Of a DNA stretch of 64,000 nucleotides, positions 28,323 to 37,516 are shown piece after piece (position 1 is the stretch's first letter; every line of letters starts with the position of its first letter). The translations under genes were made by a program, and so were the position numbers. The stretch spans positions 1,488,001 through 1,552,000 of the forward strand of contig NZ_CP195121.1 in the NCBI RefSeq assembly GCF_052057775.1, given 5' to 3'. Source of the DNA: Methanococcoides sp052057775. Its GTDB lineage: Archaea > Halobacteriota > Methanosarcinia > Methanosarcinales > Methanosarcinaceae. Below the pieces are notes generated by a model, which was given only the letters and a program-made list of their open reading frames with translations, was not told where the DNA came from and made no database searches.

Positions 28323-28730
28323 TTATTCCAAAAGGCTTTCCAGCTTACTTTTTAGTTTATCTTCTTCTGTAAACCCTACCACGTTTGTAACCAGTTCCCC
28401 GCTCTTAAAGAATAAAAGTGTTGGTACGCCAAGGATCTTGAACTGCTTTCCTATTTCTGGCGAATTCTTAAGGTTCACTTTTACGAACTTTATCTTTCCA
28501 TCGTATTCTTCAGCCACTTTTTGGAATATGGGTGCCATCTTCTTGCATGGGGGGCATGTGTTGGTGAAACAGTCAACTACAACAGGTATGGCTGAACCGA
28601 TCACTTCATTTTCGAATGAGGCTGTGTTTATCTCGTAAAGGTTCGTACTGATCTCCTCTACTACCGGTTCATTGCTTTTAGTTGAACTCTCTTTTCCGAA
28701 CAGGTTGCTGATAAAGTTTCCCAATCCCAT
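28323..28730 (-). CDS. thioredoxin
   Basis: Thioredoxin fold with active site CPPCK near residue 60 (CFTNTCPPCKK) and the cis-Pro loop GVPTLLFF. The 135 residues include about 30 extra at the N-terminus (MGLGNFISNLF, then polar), not an obvious signal peptide. First gene of the pair with the reductase catalytic chain, which is its likely reductant. Confidence 0.93.
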   Translation of the reverse strand: MGLGNFISNLFGKESSTKSNEPVVEEISTNLYEINTASFENEVIGSAIPVVVDCFTNTCPPCKKMAPIFQKVAEEYDGKIKFVKVNLKNSPEIGKQFKILGVPTLLFFKSGELVTNVVGFTEEDKLKSKLESLLE

Positions 28731-29094
28731 ATATTACACCTTCTTGTTACAGTTCCGATCTTAAGGTAAAGTCTTTTACAGATAGATTTGCCATAAGTCT
28801 GGAATGATCTCAATGTCTGCTGGAATTCCATTATTTGTGCTACAAGTTACAAATAAAGCATATCTGAAAGTACATATCTATTTCGATATTGACAAATCAG
28901 GAAATCCTGACATTTTTTAGCAGACAGTCGATTAAATTTCAAAGGAATCTATAAGTTTACTATGTAGTTATTCCATCATAAAAGTAACTACTATATGACA
29001 TTTCGATATTTCATATTCTTTTATGCACGATAAAAAAGTTTATAAAAGTTAATTGCATAAAAAACAAGATAATTTTAGTGGCACATTTAACTAA
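28731..29094. other. intergenic region, no gene seen
   Basis: Divergent AT-rich region between thioredoxin and a histidine kinase. GTAGTTA and TAACTAC form an inverted repeat at about 28973-29000 that could be an operator for the kinase gene. Otherwise nothing supportable. Confidence 0.4.
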
Positions 29095-31098
29095 ATGGGA
29101 GAGAGACTGACGTCATACGAAAAAACCAGGTCCATTGATATTGTTCTGGATTCAATATTGTCAGGTGTAGTGGTAATTGACAGCGAAAACAATGTTATAT
29201 TAGATATCAATGAGACAGCCGCCGAAATGATCGGTCTTCCAAAAGAAGATATTATAGGTAATGTGTGTCACAATTTTATCTGTCCTAATGAAGGGGGTTT
29301 CTGTCCTTTATCCCATCCGCACAGCGTAATGGACCGATCGGAATGTTTTCTTCTTGATCATGAGGGTAGTTTGGTACCCATACAAAAGACTGTCCGGAAG
29401 GTTGAGGTGGATGGGCATATCTGTCTGGTTGAAAGCTTCATGGATATCTCGCAACATAAAAATGCAGAGAAGGACCTTCTAATTAAAAATAAGGCAATCG
29501 ATTCATCTATCAATGCTATAGTTCTTTCTGATCTCTGTGGTAGAATTACTTATGTAAATCCTTCTTTCCTTGAACTGTGGGGTTATTCTCATAAGAATGA
29601 GGTTCTTGGAAGATCTATTATTGAATTCTGGCAGGACAAAAGTAAAGCAGAGGAGGTTAATGAGGTCCTCCTTTCTGAAGGCAGGTGGGTTGGGGAACTG
29701 GTCGGCAGGCGAAAGGATCGTACAGATCTGTCGGTGACATTATCTTCCAACGTTGTAAATGATGAAGCCGGGGATCCTCTGTGCATTATGGCCGCTTTCG
29801 TTGATATCTCTGAAATCAAAAAAGCAAACATGCTGGTCAACAGGAAACTTGAGATCGAAAAGACCATTGCAGCTATTTCATCCATGTTCATAGCTTCAAG
29901 GGATCTCGACCAGGAGATCGATCAGGCCCTTGAGAATATATGCAGCCTGTGCGGTTGCAGCAGGAGCTATATTTTCAGGTTCAGCAGCGATGGAACAAGA
30001 ATGAGCAATACTCATGAGCACTGTCCTGAAGGCGTGTCTGCGCAAAAGGATAATCTTCAGGACCTTCCGGTAGAAATGTTCCCGTGGTGGATGAGCAAAC
30101 TGCGTAATGCCGAATCGATCCACATTAAAGATGTCTCACAGATGGGTGAGGAAGCATCTGAAGAAAAGGCAATACTTGAGATGCAGGGTATAAGGTCGCT
30201 TATAGTTCTGCCTCTTTATATGGCCGGAGAGCTTACCGGATTCGTTGGTCTGGACAATGTTACTAATACAGGGGAATGGGATGAAGAGGATATCAGGATA
30301 CTCTCAACGGTATCCCAGATTATCGGACTATCTCTTGAACGAAAGAAGGCTGAAGAAGTCCTTATGAATGCCAAACTTGCTGCCGAGAGTGCGAACATGG
30401 CAAAGACGGAGTTCATTGCAAATATGAATCATGAGCTGAGGACTCCTCTGAACTCCATCATTGGCTTCTCCGATTTCCTGTGCAGTGAGAACTCTGGTCC
30501 TTTGAACGAGACACAAAAAAAATACCTATCAAACGTAATTGTGAATGGGAAACACCTTTTAGGCATCATCAATGACCTGCTTGATCTTTCAAAGATCGAA
30601 GCCGGCAAGATGGAGCTTTTCCCGGAGGAATTTGTTGTTACCAATGCTATCAATGGTGTCAGGGCCACGATGATGCCTCTTGCAAAGAAGAAGAACATCG
30701 ACCTGAAATGTAACATTGATGTTGCGGATCCAATTGTTGTGGCGGACATGCTGAAGTTCAAGCAGATCCTCTATAACCTCGTCAGCAATGCTATCAAATT
30801 CACGGAACATGGTGGTTCTGTTACCATCGGGGTAAGCAGGCCTGGTGAAATGGTATCTGTTTTTGTGGAAGATACGGGTCTGGGCATATCTGAAAATGAC
30901 CTGCACAAATTGTTCGATCCTTTCAGCCAGGTGGATTCATCGACCTCCAGAGAATATGGCGGAACCGGCCTTGGTCTTGCGCTTGTGAAGAATTTTGTTG
31001 AGATGCATGGTGGTGAGGTCCGGGTTGAAAGTGAAGTCGGGAAAGGAAGCAAGTTCAGTTTTACTCTACCTCCCGGGGAAAACATCAAAAAGGTCTGA
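29095..31098 (+). CDS. soluble PAS-PAS-GAF sensor histidine kinase
   Basis: 667 residues with no membrane segment. PAS at about 15-120, PAS at about 130-245, GAF at about 265-415, HisKA with phospho-acceptor H in NHELRTPLNSI at about 440, and HATPase_c with DTGLGIS and GGTGLGLALV. The first PAS carries several cysteines (CHNFICP, GFCPLSH), so a bound metal, haem or redox role is possible. No response regulator lies next to it. Confidence 0.92.
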   Translation: MGERLTSYEKTRSIDIVLDSILSGVVVIDSENNVILDINETAAEMIGLPKEDIIGNVCHNFICPNEGGFCPLSHPHSVMDRSECFLLDHEGSLVPIQKTVRKVEVDGHICLVESFMDISQHKNAEKDLLIKNKAIDSSINAIVLSDLCGRITYVNPSFLELWGYSHKNEVLGRSIIEFWQDKSKAEEVNEVLLSEGRWVGELVGRRKDRTDLSVTLSSNVVNDEAGDPLCIMAAFVDISEIKKANMLVNRKLEIEKTIAAISSMFIASRDLDQEIDQALENICSLCGCSRSYIFRFSSDGTRMSNTHEHCPEGVSAQKDNLQDLPVEMFPWWMSKLRNAESIHIKDVSQMGEEASEEKAILEMQGIRSLIVLPLYMAGELTGFVGLDNVTNTGEWDEEDIRILSTVSQIIGLSLERKKAEEVLMNAKLAAESANMAKTEFIANMNHELRTPLNSIIGFSDFLCSENSGPLNETQKKYLSNVIVNGKHLLGIINDLLDLSKIEAGKMELFPEEFVVTNAINGVRATMMPLAKKKNIDLKCNIDVADPIVVADMLKFKQILYNLVSNAIKFTEHGGSVTIGVSRPGEMVSVFVEDTGLGISENDLHKLFDPFSQVDSSTSREYGGTGLGLALVKNFVEMHGGEVRVESEVGKGSKFSFTLPPGENIKKV

Positions 31099-31222
31099 TC
31101 TTTAATTTTGATCCTTTTGTTCTCTCGCATCTTTTTGAGCTACTTTCAACAATAAATTTGAAATCCTGCAACCTATCCTATATGTTTCATTTAAATACTA
31201 TCAGATATTAGAAGATGGCATC

Positions 31223-31423
31223 ATGTCAAAGAGCAATATCTCCAGAAGACAGGCACAGTATGCAGGCTACCTCCTTTTCATCCTTGCTTTTGTAGCAGTG
31301 GGCTTCCCGCTTATGGCACCTCTTGGTTTCAAGATGCTGATCCTCATACCTGCGGCCTTTGCAATTGGAATGATAGGCTTCTGGCTCGGTGGCTTTATTC
31401 ACAAGAAGATGCAGGAAGAGTAA
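31223..31423 (+). CDS. small two-helix membrane protein
   Basis: 66 residues with two hydrophobic segments (about 10-32 and 36-60) between basic ends. ATG start, TAA stop, with a TATA-like TTAAATACT upstream. No family recognised. Confidence 0.65.
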   Translation: MSKSNISRRQAQYAGYLLFILAFVAVGFPLMAPLGFKMLILIPAAFAIGMIGFWLGGFIHKKMQEE

Positions 31424-31492
31424 GTTCAGAGTTTATACTTACTCATTTGATATTTCTATCTTCTATTCCTATATCCGGTATACGAAAAAAGA

Positions 31493-31888
31493 TCAGATGA
31501 TCTCCGGCTCATCCAGTTCCACATCCAGTACCGGAAGATCTATAGGCTCCCCATCGGCATTGTAACATTGCCAGCTGTTCTCATCATAGGGTGCTCCTAC
31601 AATGATATGGTGACTTCCTGTCTTCCCGAAAAGCCGGAGGTCTGCCTTTGAAGGTGTTATGATGGATCCGGGATGGCTGTGCACCGATCCCACGGACGAG
31701 ACATTCGGCATCATGAAAAGCTTGATGACCGCGTTCTGGTCACTGGATTCTGTTCCGGGAAGAATGAGGACCTCGGTGATCACCCCCTCTTCTGCCTGAA
31801 GCAGCCCTGCAAACTCGTTCGGGGCCGAGGATCTGCTGACACTCAGGATGAACTCAAGAGTTTCACGTGCAATGCCTTTGACTTTCAT
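31493..31888 (-). CDS. JAB1/MPN (JAMM) metallopeptidase-like protein
   Basis: 131 residues with the JAMM signature: Glu24 (NEFAGLL), then VHSHPG followed after seven residues by SKAD. This zinc site cleaves isopeptide or related bonds in family members; archaeal ones may remove SAMP-type modifiers. The substrate here is unknown. Confidence 0.88.
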   Translation of the reverse strand: MKVKGIARETLEFILSVSRSSAPNEFAGLLQAEEGVITEVLILPGTESSDQNAVIKLFMMPNVSSVGSVHSHPGSIITPSKADLRLFGKTGSHHIIVGAPYDENSWQCYNADGEPIDLPVLDVELDEPEII

Positions 31889-31928
31889 AATAAGAAATTG
31901 ATGTGGAAGATAATATAGTTTTGCAGGA

Positions 31929-33347
31929 TCAGAAGAACATCATGTAAAGTCCTGCGGATACAATGGCACCTGCGAAGGTTGCCACGAAATTGACGCCGCT
32001 GTTGGTCAGCACTCCCCTGCTCTGGAGGGTGGCACCAAGGAGACTGTCAATGTTCGTTCCAAGGAATCCTCCTGCGATGGTTATTGCAAGGGCACCGGTG
32101 ATGTTGTCCACCATTCCAAAGGCCACTGCAAGGATGGCGATGACAGCTGATCCTCCTATTGAGGACAGCTCACCAAGCAGGGTGACCCCGCCATCGACAC
32201 CTGTCTTGACAGGCCTGAGGTTTGTGATCATCCTTGGCTTCTGGTTGGATGTGGTTCCGATCTCACTGGCAAGGGTGTCCCCTGCAGCGGTCGCCACGGT
32301 TCCGAGGTATGCGAAGATGATAAGCTCGCCGTATTGCGGGTAGATCCCGTATGCGATCGCCAGAATAAGGGCTGCGGTACTGTTGCTGAAAACGTTCTCA
32401 TAGGTTCGGACACCGCCCTTCCCTTCTGCGATCCCCATGGATTCCTTGAGCTTGTACTTGTACTTGGTGAACATGCCTCCGAGGATGAAGAATGTAAGCA
32501 GCAGGACGAACCAGTAGATGTTGCTGAACGCGATGATGAGTACTCCGATGAGGGTGGCGCTCAGGGATGCGGATATGTCCGCGATCTTTGCATAGTATGC
32601 AAGGTAGCCCAGGAAAAGCGCGAACGCAAGGGCGAATATGATCTGCTGTGCGGGTATGGAGTATCCGAAGGAGACGAAGAGCCACATTGCCATTCCGGCG
32701 CCAAGTGGAATGGAGATGTTCTGGTCTATCTTTGATGGTATGGATTCGAAAAGTGCGGCTGTTATTGAACCGATAACTGCTACGAAGAACACGAGGTTGT
32801 AGGATATTCCGGAATCCTGCCAGTAGACGATCCAGGCACCGGCCAGTGATGCGACGATAATTCCTGTGATAAGCATTGAGATGCTTGATGGAATCAGGTT
32901 CAGGCTGTTGGGATCATCCTGAAACTTCTTCGAAGGATAGTCGTTGTTGGTGAGGTTGATATACTTCGATCTCATGTGGCAGCGAACGATTGTGGCAACT
33001 CCCAGTCCCATGGTGGCGATGCTGACCGTCTGCCCTATCACAAAGAGCGGATAGGTCGCAGAGAAGAAGTTCAGTACGAAACTCACCAGCAGCAGTATGA
33101 AGATGGATACTGCCAGATATTGAGGCGACCGTATCCTCAGCATGGGCTCGAAAGCACTTAATTTGTGCGGCCTGACTTCAAGGTACCTGAGTGCTATAAG
33201 CAGGCCGAAGAACAGTGCGATAAGGACCTCCCAGCTTACGAATGGGAACAGCAGGAACAGGAACATGAAGGCAAAGGATAGTATCAACTGCCCGTGTGCC
33301 TGCGGTTCAGCCTGAGTAATGTGGTCCGGTATCAGTTTCATATTCAT
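31929..33347 (-). CDS. DUF92 family membrane protein
   Basis: 472 residues, about twelve membrane helices. The C-terminal 230 residues match DUF92 (GGVRTYENVFSNSTAALI, then TAAGDTLASEIG and the TNLRPVKTGVDGG motif), a family related to phytol kinase and CTP-dependent lipid kinases. Archaeal members often carry an N-terminal membrane half as here. A role in isoprenoid or lipid phosphorylation is possible but unproved. Confidence 0.85.
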   Translation of the reverse strand: MNMKLIPDHITQAEPQAHGQLILSFAFMFLFLLFPFVSWEVLIALFFGLLIALRYLEVRPHKLSAFEPMLRIRSPQYLAVSIFILLLVSFVLNFFSATYPLFVIGQTVSIATMGLGVATIVRCHMRSKYINLTNNDYPSKKFQDDPNSLNLIPSSISMLITGIIVASLAGAWIVYWQDSGISYNLVFFVAVIGSITAALFESIPSKIDQNISIPLGAGMAMWLFVSFGYSIPAQQIIFALAFALFLGYLAYYAKIADISASLSATLIGVLIIAFSNIYWFVLLLTFFILGGMFTKYKYKLKESMGIAEGKGGVRTYENVFSNSTAALILAIAYGIYPQYGELIIFAYLGTVATAAGDTLASEIGTTSNQKPRMITNLRPVKTGVDGGVTLLGELSSIGGSAVIAILAVAFGMVDNITGALAITIAGGFLGTNIDSLLGATLQSRGVLTNSGVNFVATFAGAIVSAGLYMMFF

Positions 33348-33392
33348 CGTTTTTGGATTATATATTTCTTCAGCTCTTTAAGCTCTATTCGT

Positions 33393-34142
33393 TTATATAT
33401 GTTCTGAAATTCCAAGCCCCATTTCCTCATCCAGATACCTGAAGACCTCCGCAAGGTCATCATACCTCTTAATTGCATAATCGTCCAGCGGAGTCGGCAT
33501 GTTGTTAACGATCACAAGCTCTCCCCCGTGATCGAGTGTATACAAAGGAAGCGAAGCCGCCGGCTGGACCACCAGTGTTGACCCCAGGACGATAATGAGG
33601 TCTGCCCGGGAGCTCTCCTTAATGGCCTTTTCGATCACATCATGCTCAAGCATCTCCCCATAGAACACAACATCCGGCTTGATCAGTCCCCCGCATTCGT
33701 TGCACATGGGAACCTCCTCCTTCTCAAGAAGCCCCACAACATCCTCAAAGGAATACTTCTTCCCGCACGCAAGACAGGTATGCTTTACCGGAGACCCGTG
33801 AAGCTCAATAACGTTCTCAGACCCCGCCTTCTGATGCAACATATCGATGTTCTGCGTCATCACTGCCTTAACGATCCCTCTCCTCTCAAGCTCTGCCAGC
33901 ACCTTATGAATGATGTTCGGCTCCTTCCTCTCAAGATCATATATCAGTTCCCTGGAATGCGTGTAAAAATACGAAGGGTCCTCGTTGAAGTGGTCTATTG
34001 AAAAGATAAGGTCCGGATCGAACTTCTTAAAGATCCCGTCCTTCCCCCGGAAGTCCGGTATGCCTGAAAGCGTGGATATCCCTGCGCCGGTGAGGATGAC
34101 GCAGTAGGTTGAGTTTTGGATGAGGGTTAGGAGTTCTTGCAT
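33393..34142 (-). CDS. Sir2-family NAD-dependent protein deacylase
   Basis: 249 residues. GAGISTLSGIPDFRG and TQNIDMLHQKAG form the NAD site with catalytic His in ELHGS; zinc cysteines are CLAC and CNEC. A standard class U/III sirtuin that would deacetylate proteins such as Alba or acetyl-CoA synthetase (acs is in this window, though 31 kb away). It is the last chromosomal-type gene before the AT-rich island. Confidence 0.94.
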   Translation of the reverse strand: MQELLTLIQNSTYCVILTGAGISTLSGIPDFRGKDGIFKKFDPDLIFSIDHFNEDPSYFYTHSRELIYDLERKEPNIIHKVLAELERRGIVKAVMTQNIDMLHQKAGSENVIELHGSPVKHTCLACGKKYSFEDVVGLLEKEEVPMCNECGGLIKPDVVFYGEMLEHDVIEKAIKESSRADLIIVLGSTLVVQPAASLPLYTLDHGGELVIVNNMPTPLDDYAIKRYDDLAEVFRYLDEEMGLGISEHI

Positions 34143-34353
34143 GAGTTAAGGTGGGGTGGTTATGGTATTTATAGGGGGGAGGTTGATGGGTTCGAATTTC
34201 CCTACTCGCACATTATGTTGGGGATATATATAACGCGAAAAAAGTGTACGCTTTAATATTTGAACATTTAAGAAAAATATATATCTGTTATACGCTACTT
34301 ATAGTACAAATTTGATAATTTCACAAATTTACAAAAAATATTTCGGTGTTCAA

Positions 34354-35310
34354 ATGACAAAACCAAGAATTTTTGTGAGTTCGACCTATTATGACTTAAA
34401 GCACATTCGAAGTAGCCTTAAAGCTTTCATTACCGATATGGGATATGAACCAATTTTATTCGAAAACGGGGATATTCCTTATAAACACAAATCTCCTCTT
34501 GATTCATCGTGTTATGAAGAAATTAATACTTGTCATATTCTTATTTTAATTATAGGTGGACGTTATGGAAGCCCATCATCTGAAAGCGTAATAAAAGAAA
34601 ATGATGAAAAACCGACTTGTCCAAACTATCATTCTGTAACAATGCAGGAATATCGAACTGCTAGAGAATATGATATCCCCATATACATTTTTGTCGAAAA
34701 AAATGTTTATTCAGAGTATCGCACTTACAGAGAAAATAAAGACGCTGCCTGTGAAATAAAATATGCTTATGTCGATAATGTAAATGTTTTCAAATTGATT
34801 GATGACATCAGTAGTCAAAGCCGAAATAATCAAATTCGTGACTTCGATAAATTCGAAGATATATCAAATTGGCTGAAAGAGCAATGGGCAGGATTATTTG
34901 CCGACTATCTTTTAAGGGAAAGGAACGAGAAAAGTTTAGAAGATATGTCTGCCAAAATAGAAGAATTGTCTCAAGTAACAGCAACTTTGCGTGAATATAC
35001 AGAATCAATTATGAGAAAAGTTGTACCTGATGAGTATAAAGAAATTATTGAGACGCAAAATGAAAAGATGGAATTACTTAAGAGACATTTTTTTGCTTCA
35101 GATAGGGCTATCGGTTATATTTTACGCCAAGATACAAAATTAAATGTCGAAAAACTCTATTCTGAGTTTAAAACATCAAAATCGTTTGAAGAATTTGTCA
35201 ATAATATTGGCGTTGATGATGAATTAAAAAATAAATTTATGGAACATAGGGCATTGCAAAAAGATTACGATAGGTTACGTTTACGATTGATAGATTTGGA
35301 CCTCTTTTAA
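34354..35310 (+). CDS. DUF4062 domain protein (TIR-like fold)
   Basis: I choose ATG at 34354 (MTKPRIFVSSTYYDL) over TTG at 34312, since DUF4062 begins exactly here. The domain covers about residues 1-165, with the motif RIFVSSTYYDLKHIR and a GGRYGS loop. Residues after 195 are mostly helical and coiled-coil-like. DUF4062 proteins are frequent in antiviral and NTPase-linked gene sets and are proposed to be TIR-like NADases or sensors. 318 residues, very AT-rich codons. Confidence 0.85.
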   Translation: MTKPRIFVSSTYYDLKHIRSSLKAFITDMGYEPILFENGDIPYKHKSPLDSSCYEEINTCHILILIIGGRYGSPSSESVIKENDEKPTCPNYHSVTMQEYRTAREYDIPIYIFVEKNVYSEYRTYRENKDAACEIKYAYVDNVNVFKLIDDISSQSRNNQIRDFDKFEDISNWLKEQWAGLFADYLLRERNEKSLEDMSAKIEELSQVTATLREYTESIMRKVVPDEYKEIIETQNEKMELLKRHFFASDRAIGYILRQDTKLNVEKLYSEFKTSKSFEEFVNNIGVDDELKNKFMEHRALQKDYDRLRLRLIDLDLF

Positions 35311-35450
35311 TTCCAGAATCTATATAAAAAGTTTAAATCTTGTTCTCATCTCCTTCACATCAGCCAATTCCCTTCTTTCCCTCTCTTTCTTTTTTTAACA
35401 CATCTCTTATTTTAGAAAGATATATATGTTTTAATTCCAATTCAAAATTT

Positions 35451-35721
35451 ATGGTAGGAGTAGATTGGACTAACGATGAACAAATAGTTTCTTTATACTA
35501 CTATTTGAGAGGTGCAAAAGCAATTAGACAAAGATATCGATGTATTAGATCTTACAAATTGGGAAAAAGACAAACTAAACTCGCTTCAACTTAACACTAT
35601 TGGGGAAGTTCTTCAAGCACCCGAAATAAAGCTAAAAGAAGCATATTATGTTGGAGATAAAAGAGCACGTAGAATACATAATACTGCTCAAGCAGCGGTT
35701 TATGAGTATTTACTAGGATAA
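35451..35721 (+). pseudogene. helix-hairpin-helix protein, possibly frameshifted
   Basis: Two overlapping frames. ATG at 35451 starts MVGVDWTNDEQIVSLYYYLR, which then becomes basic and stops at 35594. In the next frame from GTG 35512, 69 codons read QLDKDIDVLDLTNW and a helix-hairpin-helix (NTIGEVLQAPE, VGDKRARRI) to TAA 35721. The two together could be one small DNA-binding protein broken by a frameshift near 35510. Alternatively only the second frame is real. Confidence 0.4.
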
Positions 35722-35829
35722 ATCTCCTGTAAAGTAGATATATAGCTGGATTTTAATGTCCAACAACACTCATCATTTATTTAGCTAACCATTCCGGTAT
35801 TGTTAAATTAAAAAACAATAGAAAAAAAA

Positions 35830-35862
35830 GAATAAGCTCTCACATGAGCTTATTCCTCTTTT
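35830..35862. terminator. bidirectional hairpin terminator
   Basis: GAATAAGCTC pairs perfectly with GAGCTTATTC around TCACAT, with a T-run after and an A-run before, between convergent genes. Confidence 0.8.
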
Positions 35863-35890
35863 TTCTTTTTTATTTATGGATCGTGATTGT

Positions 35891-37186
35891 TCACAAAACT
35901 GCTATTGTACTTTGAGCATCATAGAAGTTATGATTTCTTGGAAAGCCTCTCAGTTTCATAACTACAGAGTAGCTCTGTTTAAACAGTATTGTAAAACCCA
36001 AAATTCCTATAATCACATTTACAATTACTATCCAGAAAGGCAAATTCAAAGATAAGTATATAGCGGCAACAAGTGCAGTTAGTATCAAAATAAATCTAAC
36101 AATAAATGCTATGTACATTCCTAATGTGTAATAAACGACAGAGAATTCAATTTGCTTATAGATACTAGGACGGTCTTCTGGCATGGCCAACTCAATTTTG
36201 AGGGCGTCCTTAACATTCCTCAAACTAATTACAAAATTAAAAGGAGAAAAACAGACATATCTTGGAGCATAGTCTTTTTCCTTCTTTAAGTATATAAGGG
36301 AGTGAATCTTTCGTTCAAAATCCTCCAAGTTGATCCTCTCTAAATGCCCCTGTGCTTCAGTATTTTTTTCATGCTTTGCAAGGATTCCAGTTAAACTATC
36401 GGGATCGTTTTGTAGTTTTTTTGTGATAAAATGTTCTAAGATTGTAAAAATCCAACCTGAGCTTTCCGATGTTTCTACATTCCTGAAGAGAGAATGAAAA
36501 TTCTCTCTTCGCCACTTGTGCTTTACCGCTAAGGTAATAACATAATCCCCGACTAGTGCGTTATCAGCAGCTAGACTTCGTGCCTGAAAATATCTCAGAA
36601 CTATAATAATCAAAATAGCAGATGGAAACCACATGGCTATTTCTATAGAACTTAACTCATAACCTCCAAGAATCCATCCCAAGACTGGAAAGTCTTCTGG
36701 AACCTCTAATGACAATGAGAATATGAAAGCGATAAGTGCACATATCGAAATAATTGCGGGATTTGATATTATTGAAAGTATCATTGAAGGCACATCACGC
36801 ACCCAAGAGATTCCTTTGAATTTTGAAAAACCCTCTAATTGTTTTTCCAGGTGCGATTGAAGTTTTTCAGCAATATCATCTGGTTCAAGTTGAGAAACTT
36901 TAGGTGACAACCTAACTTCACGTGTCTTGCGAACTTCTATCGGTGTTTCCACCATATTTTTCAGTGTTGAAGCTATTGTATTAGCAATTGAAATAGCTTC
37001 TTCTATTGTTTTTAGCTGTGAACGAAACTGGTATTCGACATCAGGATTATCTTTTGGGGATAAATAAACTCCATATGTACCATCATCAAAGATACCAGGT
37101 CTTACGTATATTATAAGAGTATTTATGTTCATGTGCAGTAGACTTTGTCTGGTAATATATTTCCCAATAACATCCCAACCACTCAA
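35891..37186 (-). CDS. membrane protein of unknown function
   Basis: 431 residues. A soluble N-terminal part (about 1-145) with strands and helices, two membrane helices at about 150-205, a charged cytoplasmic middle, then two or three helices at about 355-415. No family I recognise. ATG at 37186 in a low-GC region, TGA stop. It may be an effector or surface protein of the island, but nothing in the sequence shows this. Confidence 0.75.
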   Translation of the reverse strand: MSGWDVIGKYITRQSLLHMNINTLIIYVRPGIFDDGTYGVYLSPKDNPDVEYQFRSQLKTIEEAISIANTIASTLKNMVETPIEVRKTREVRLSPKVSQLEPDDIAEKLQSHLEKQLEGFSKFKGISWVRDVPSMILSIISNPAIISICALIAFIFSLSLEVPEDFPVLGWILGGYELSSIEIAMWFPSAILIIIVLRYFQARSLAADNALVGDYVITLAVKHKWRRENFHSLFRNVETSESSGWIFTILEHFITKKLQNDPDSLTGILAKHEKNTEAQGHLERINLEDFERKIHSLIYLKKEKDYAPRYVCFSPFNFVISLRNVKDALKIELAMPEDRPSIYKQIEFSVVYYTLGMYIAFIVRFILILTALVAAIYLSLNLPFWIVIVNVIIGILGFTILFKQSYSVVMKLRGFPRNHNFYDAQSTIAVL

Positions 37187-37516
37187 TTGTGGATCCCTCC
37201 CTATGCTATATTATAAGTGAATACTCTATATATTCTTTTTTATAAATTATACAAATATACGAAATTACAAACATTATTAATAAGCAACACTTAATTTTTT
37301 TTAATTAGACATATAGTTTTATGACTGAATAAAAACTGTTAAAAAAGATGAGTATCTCTTTTCTAAGATACCTATTACCCCGCACTTTTCTTTTGGGATA
37401 TAGGTAAGGCTGAAAAACCGAACTTTTAAACTAAAATCAAAAAGTTGATTGGATATATTTATTGAGTATTTACAATTAACATAAAATTATATGCAATGGA
37501 TAAATATATTTGAAGC
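37187..37516. other. intergenic region, no gene seen
   Basis: Divergent, very AT-rich. A small hairpin (GTATCT and AGATAC) lies at about 37351-37371. TATA-like runs exist for both flanking genes but cannot be ranked. Confidence 0.4.

Noticed and set aside
33393..34142. Sirtuin as part of the defence island
   Set aside because: It has normal base composition, zinc cysteines and the length of housekeeping sirtuins, not the defence-type SIR2 fusions.
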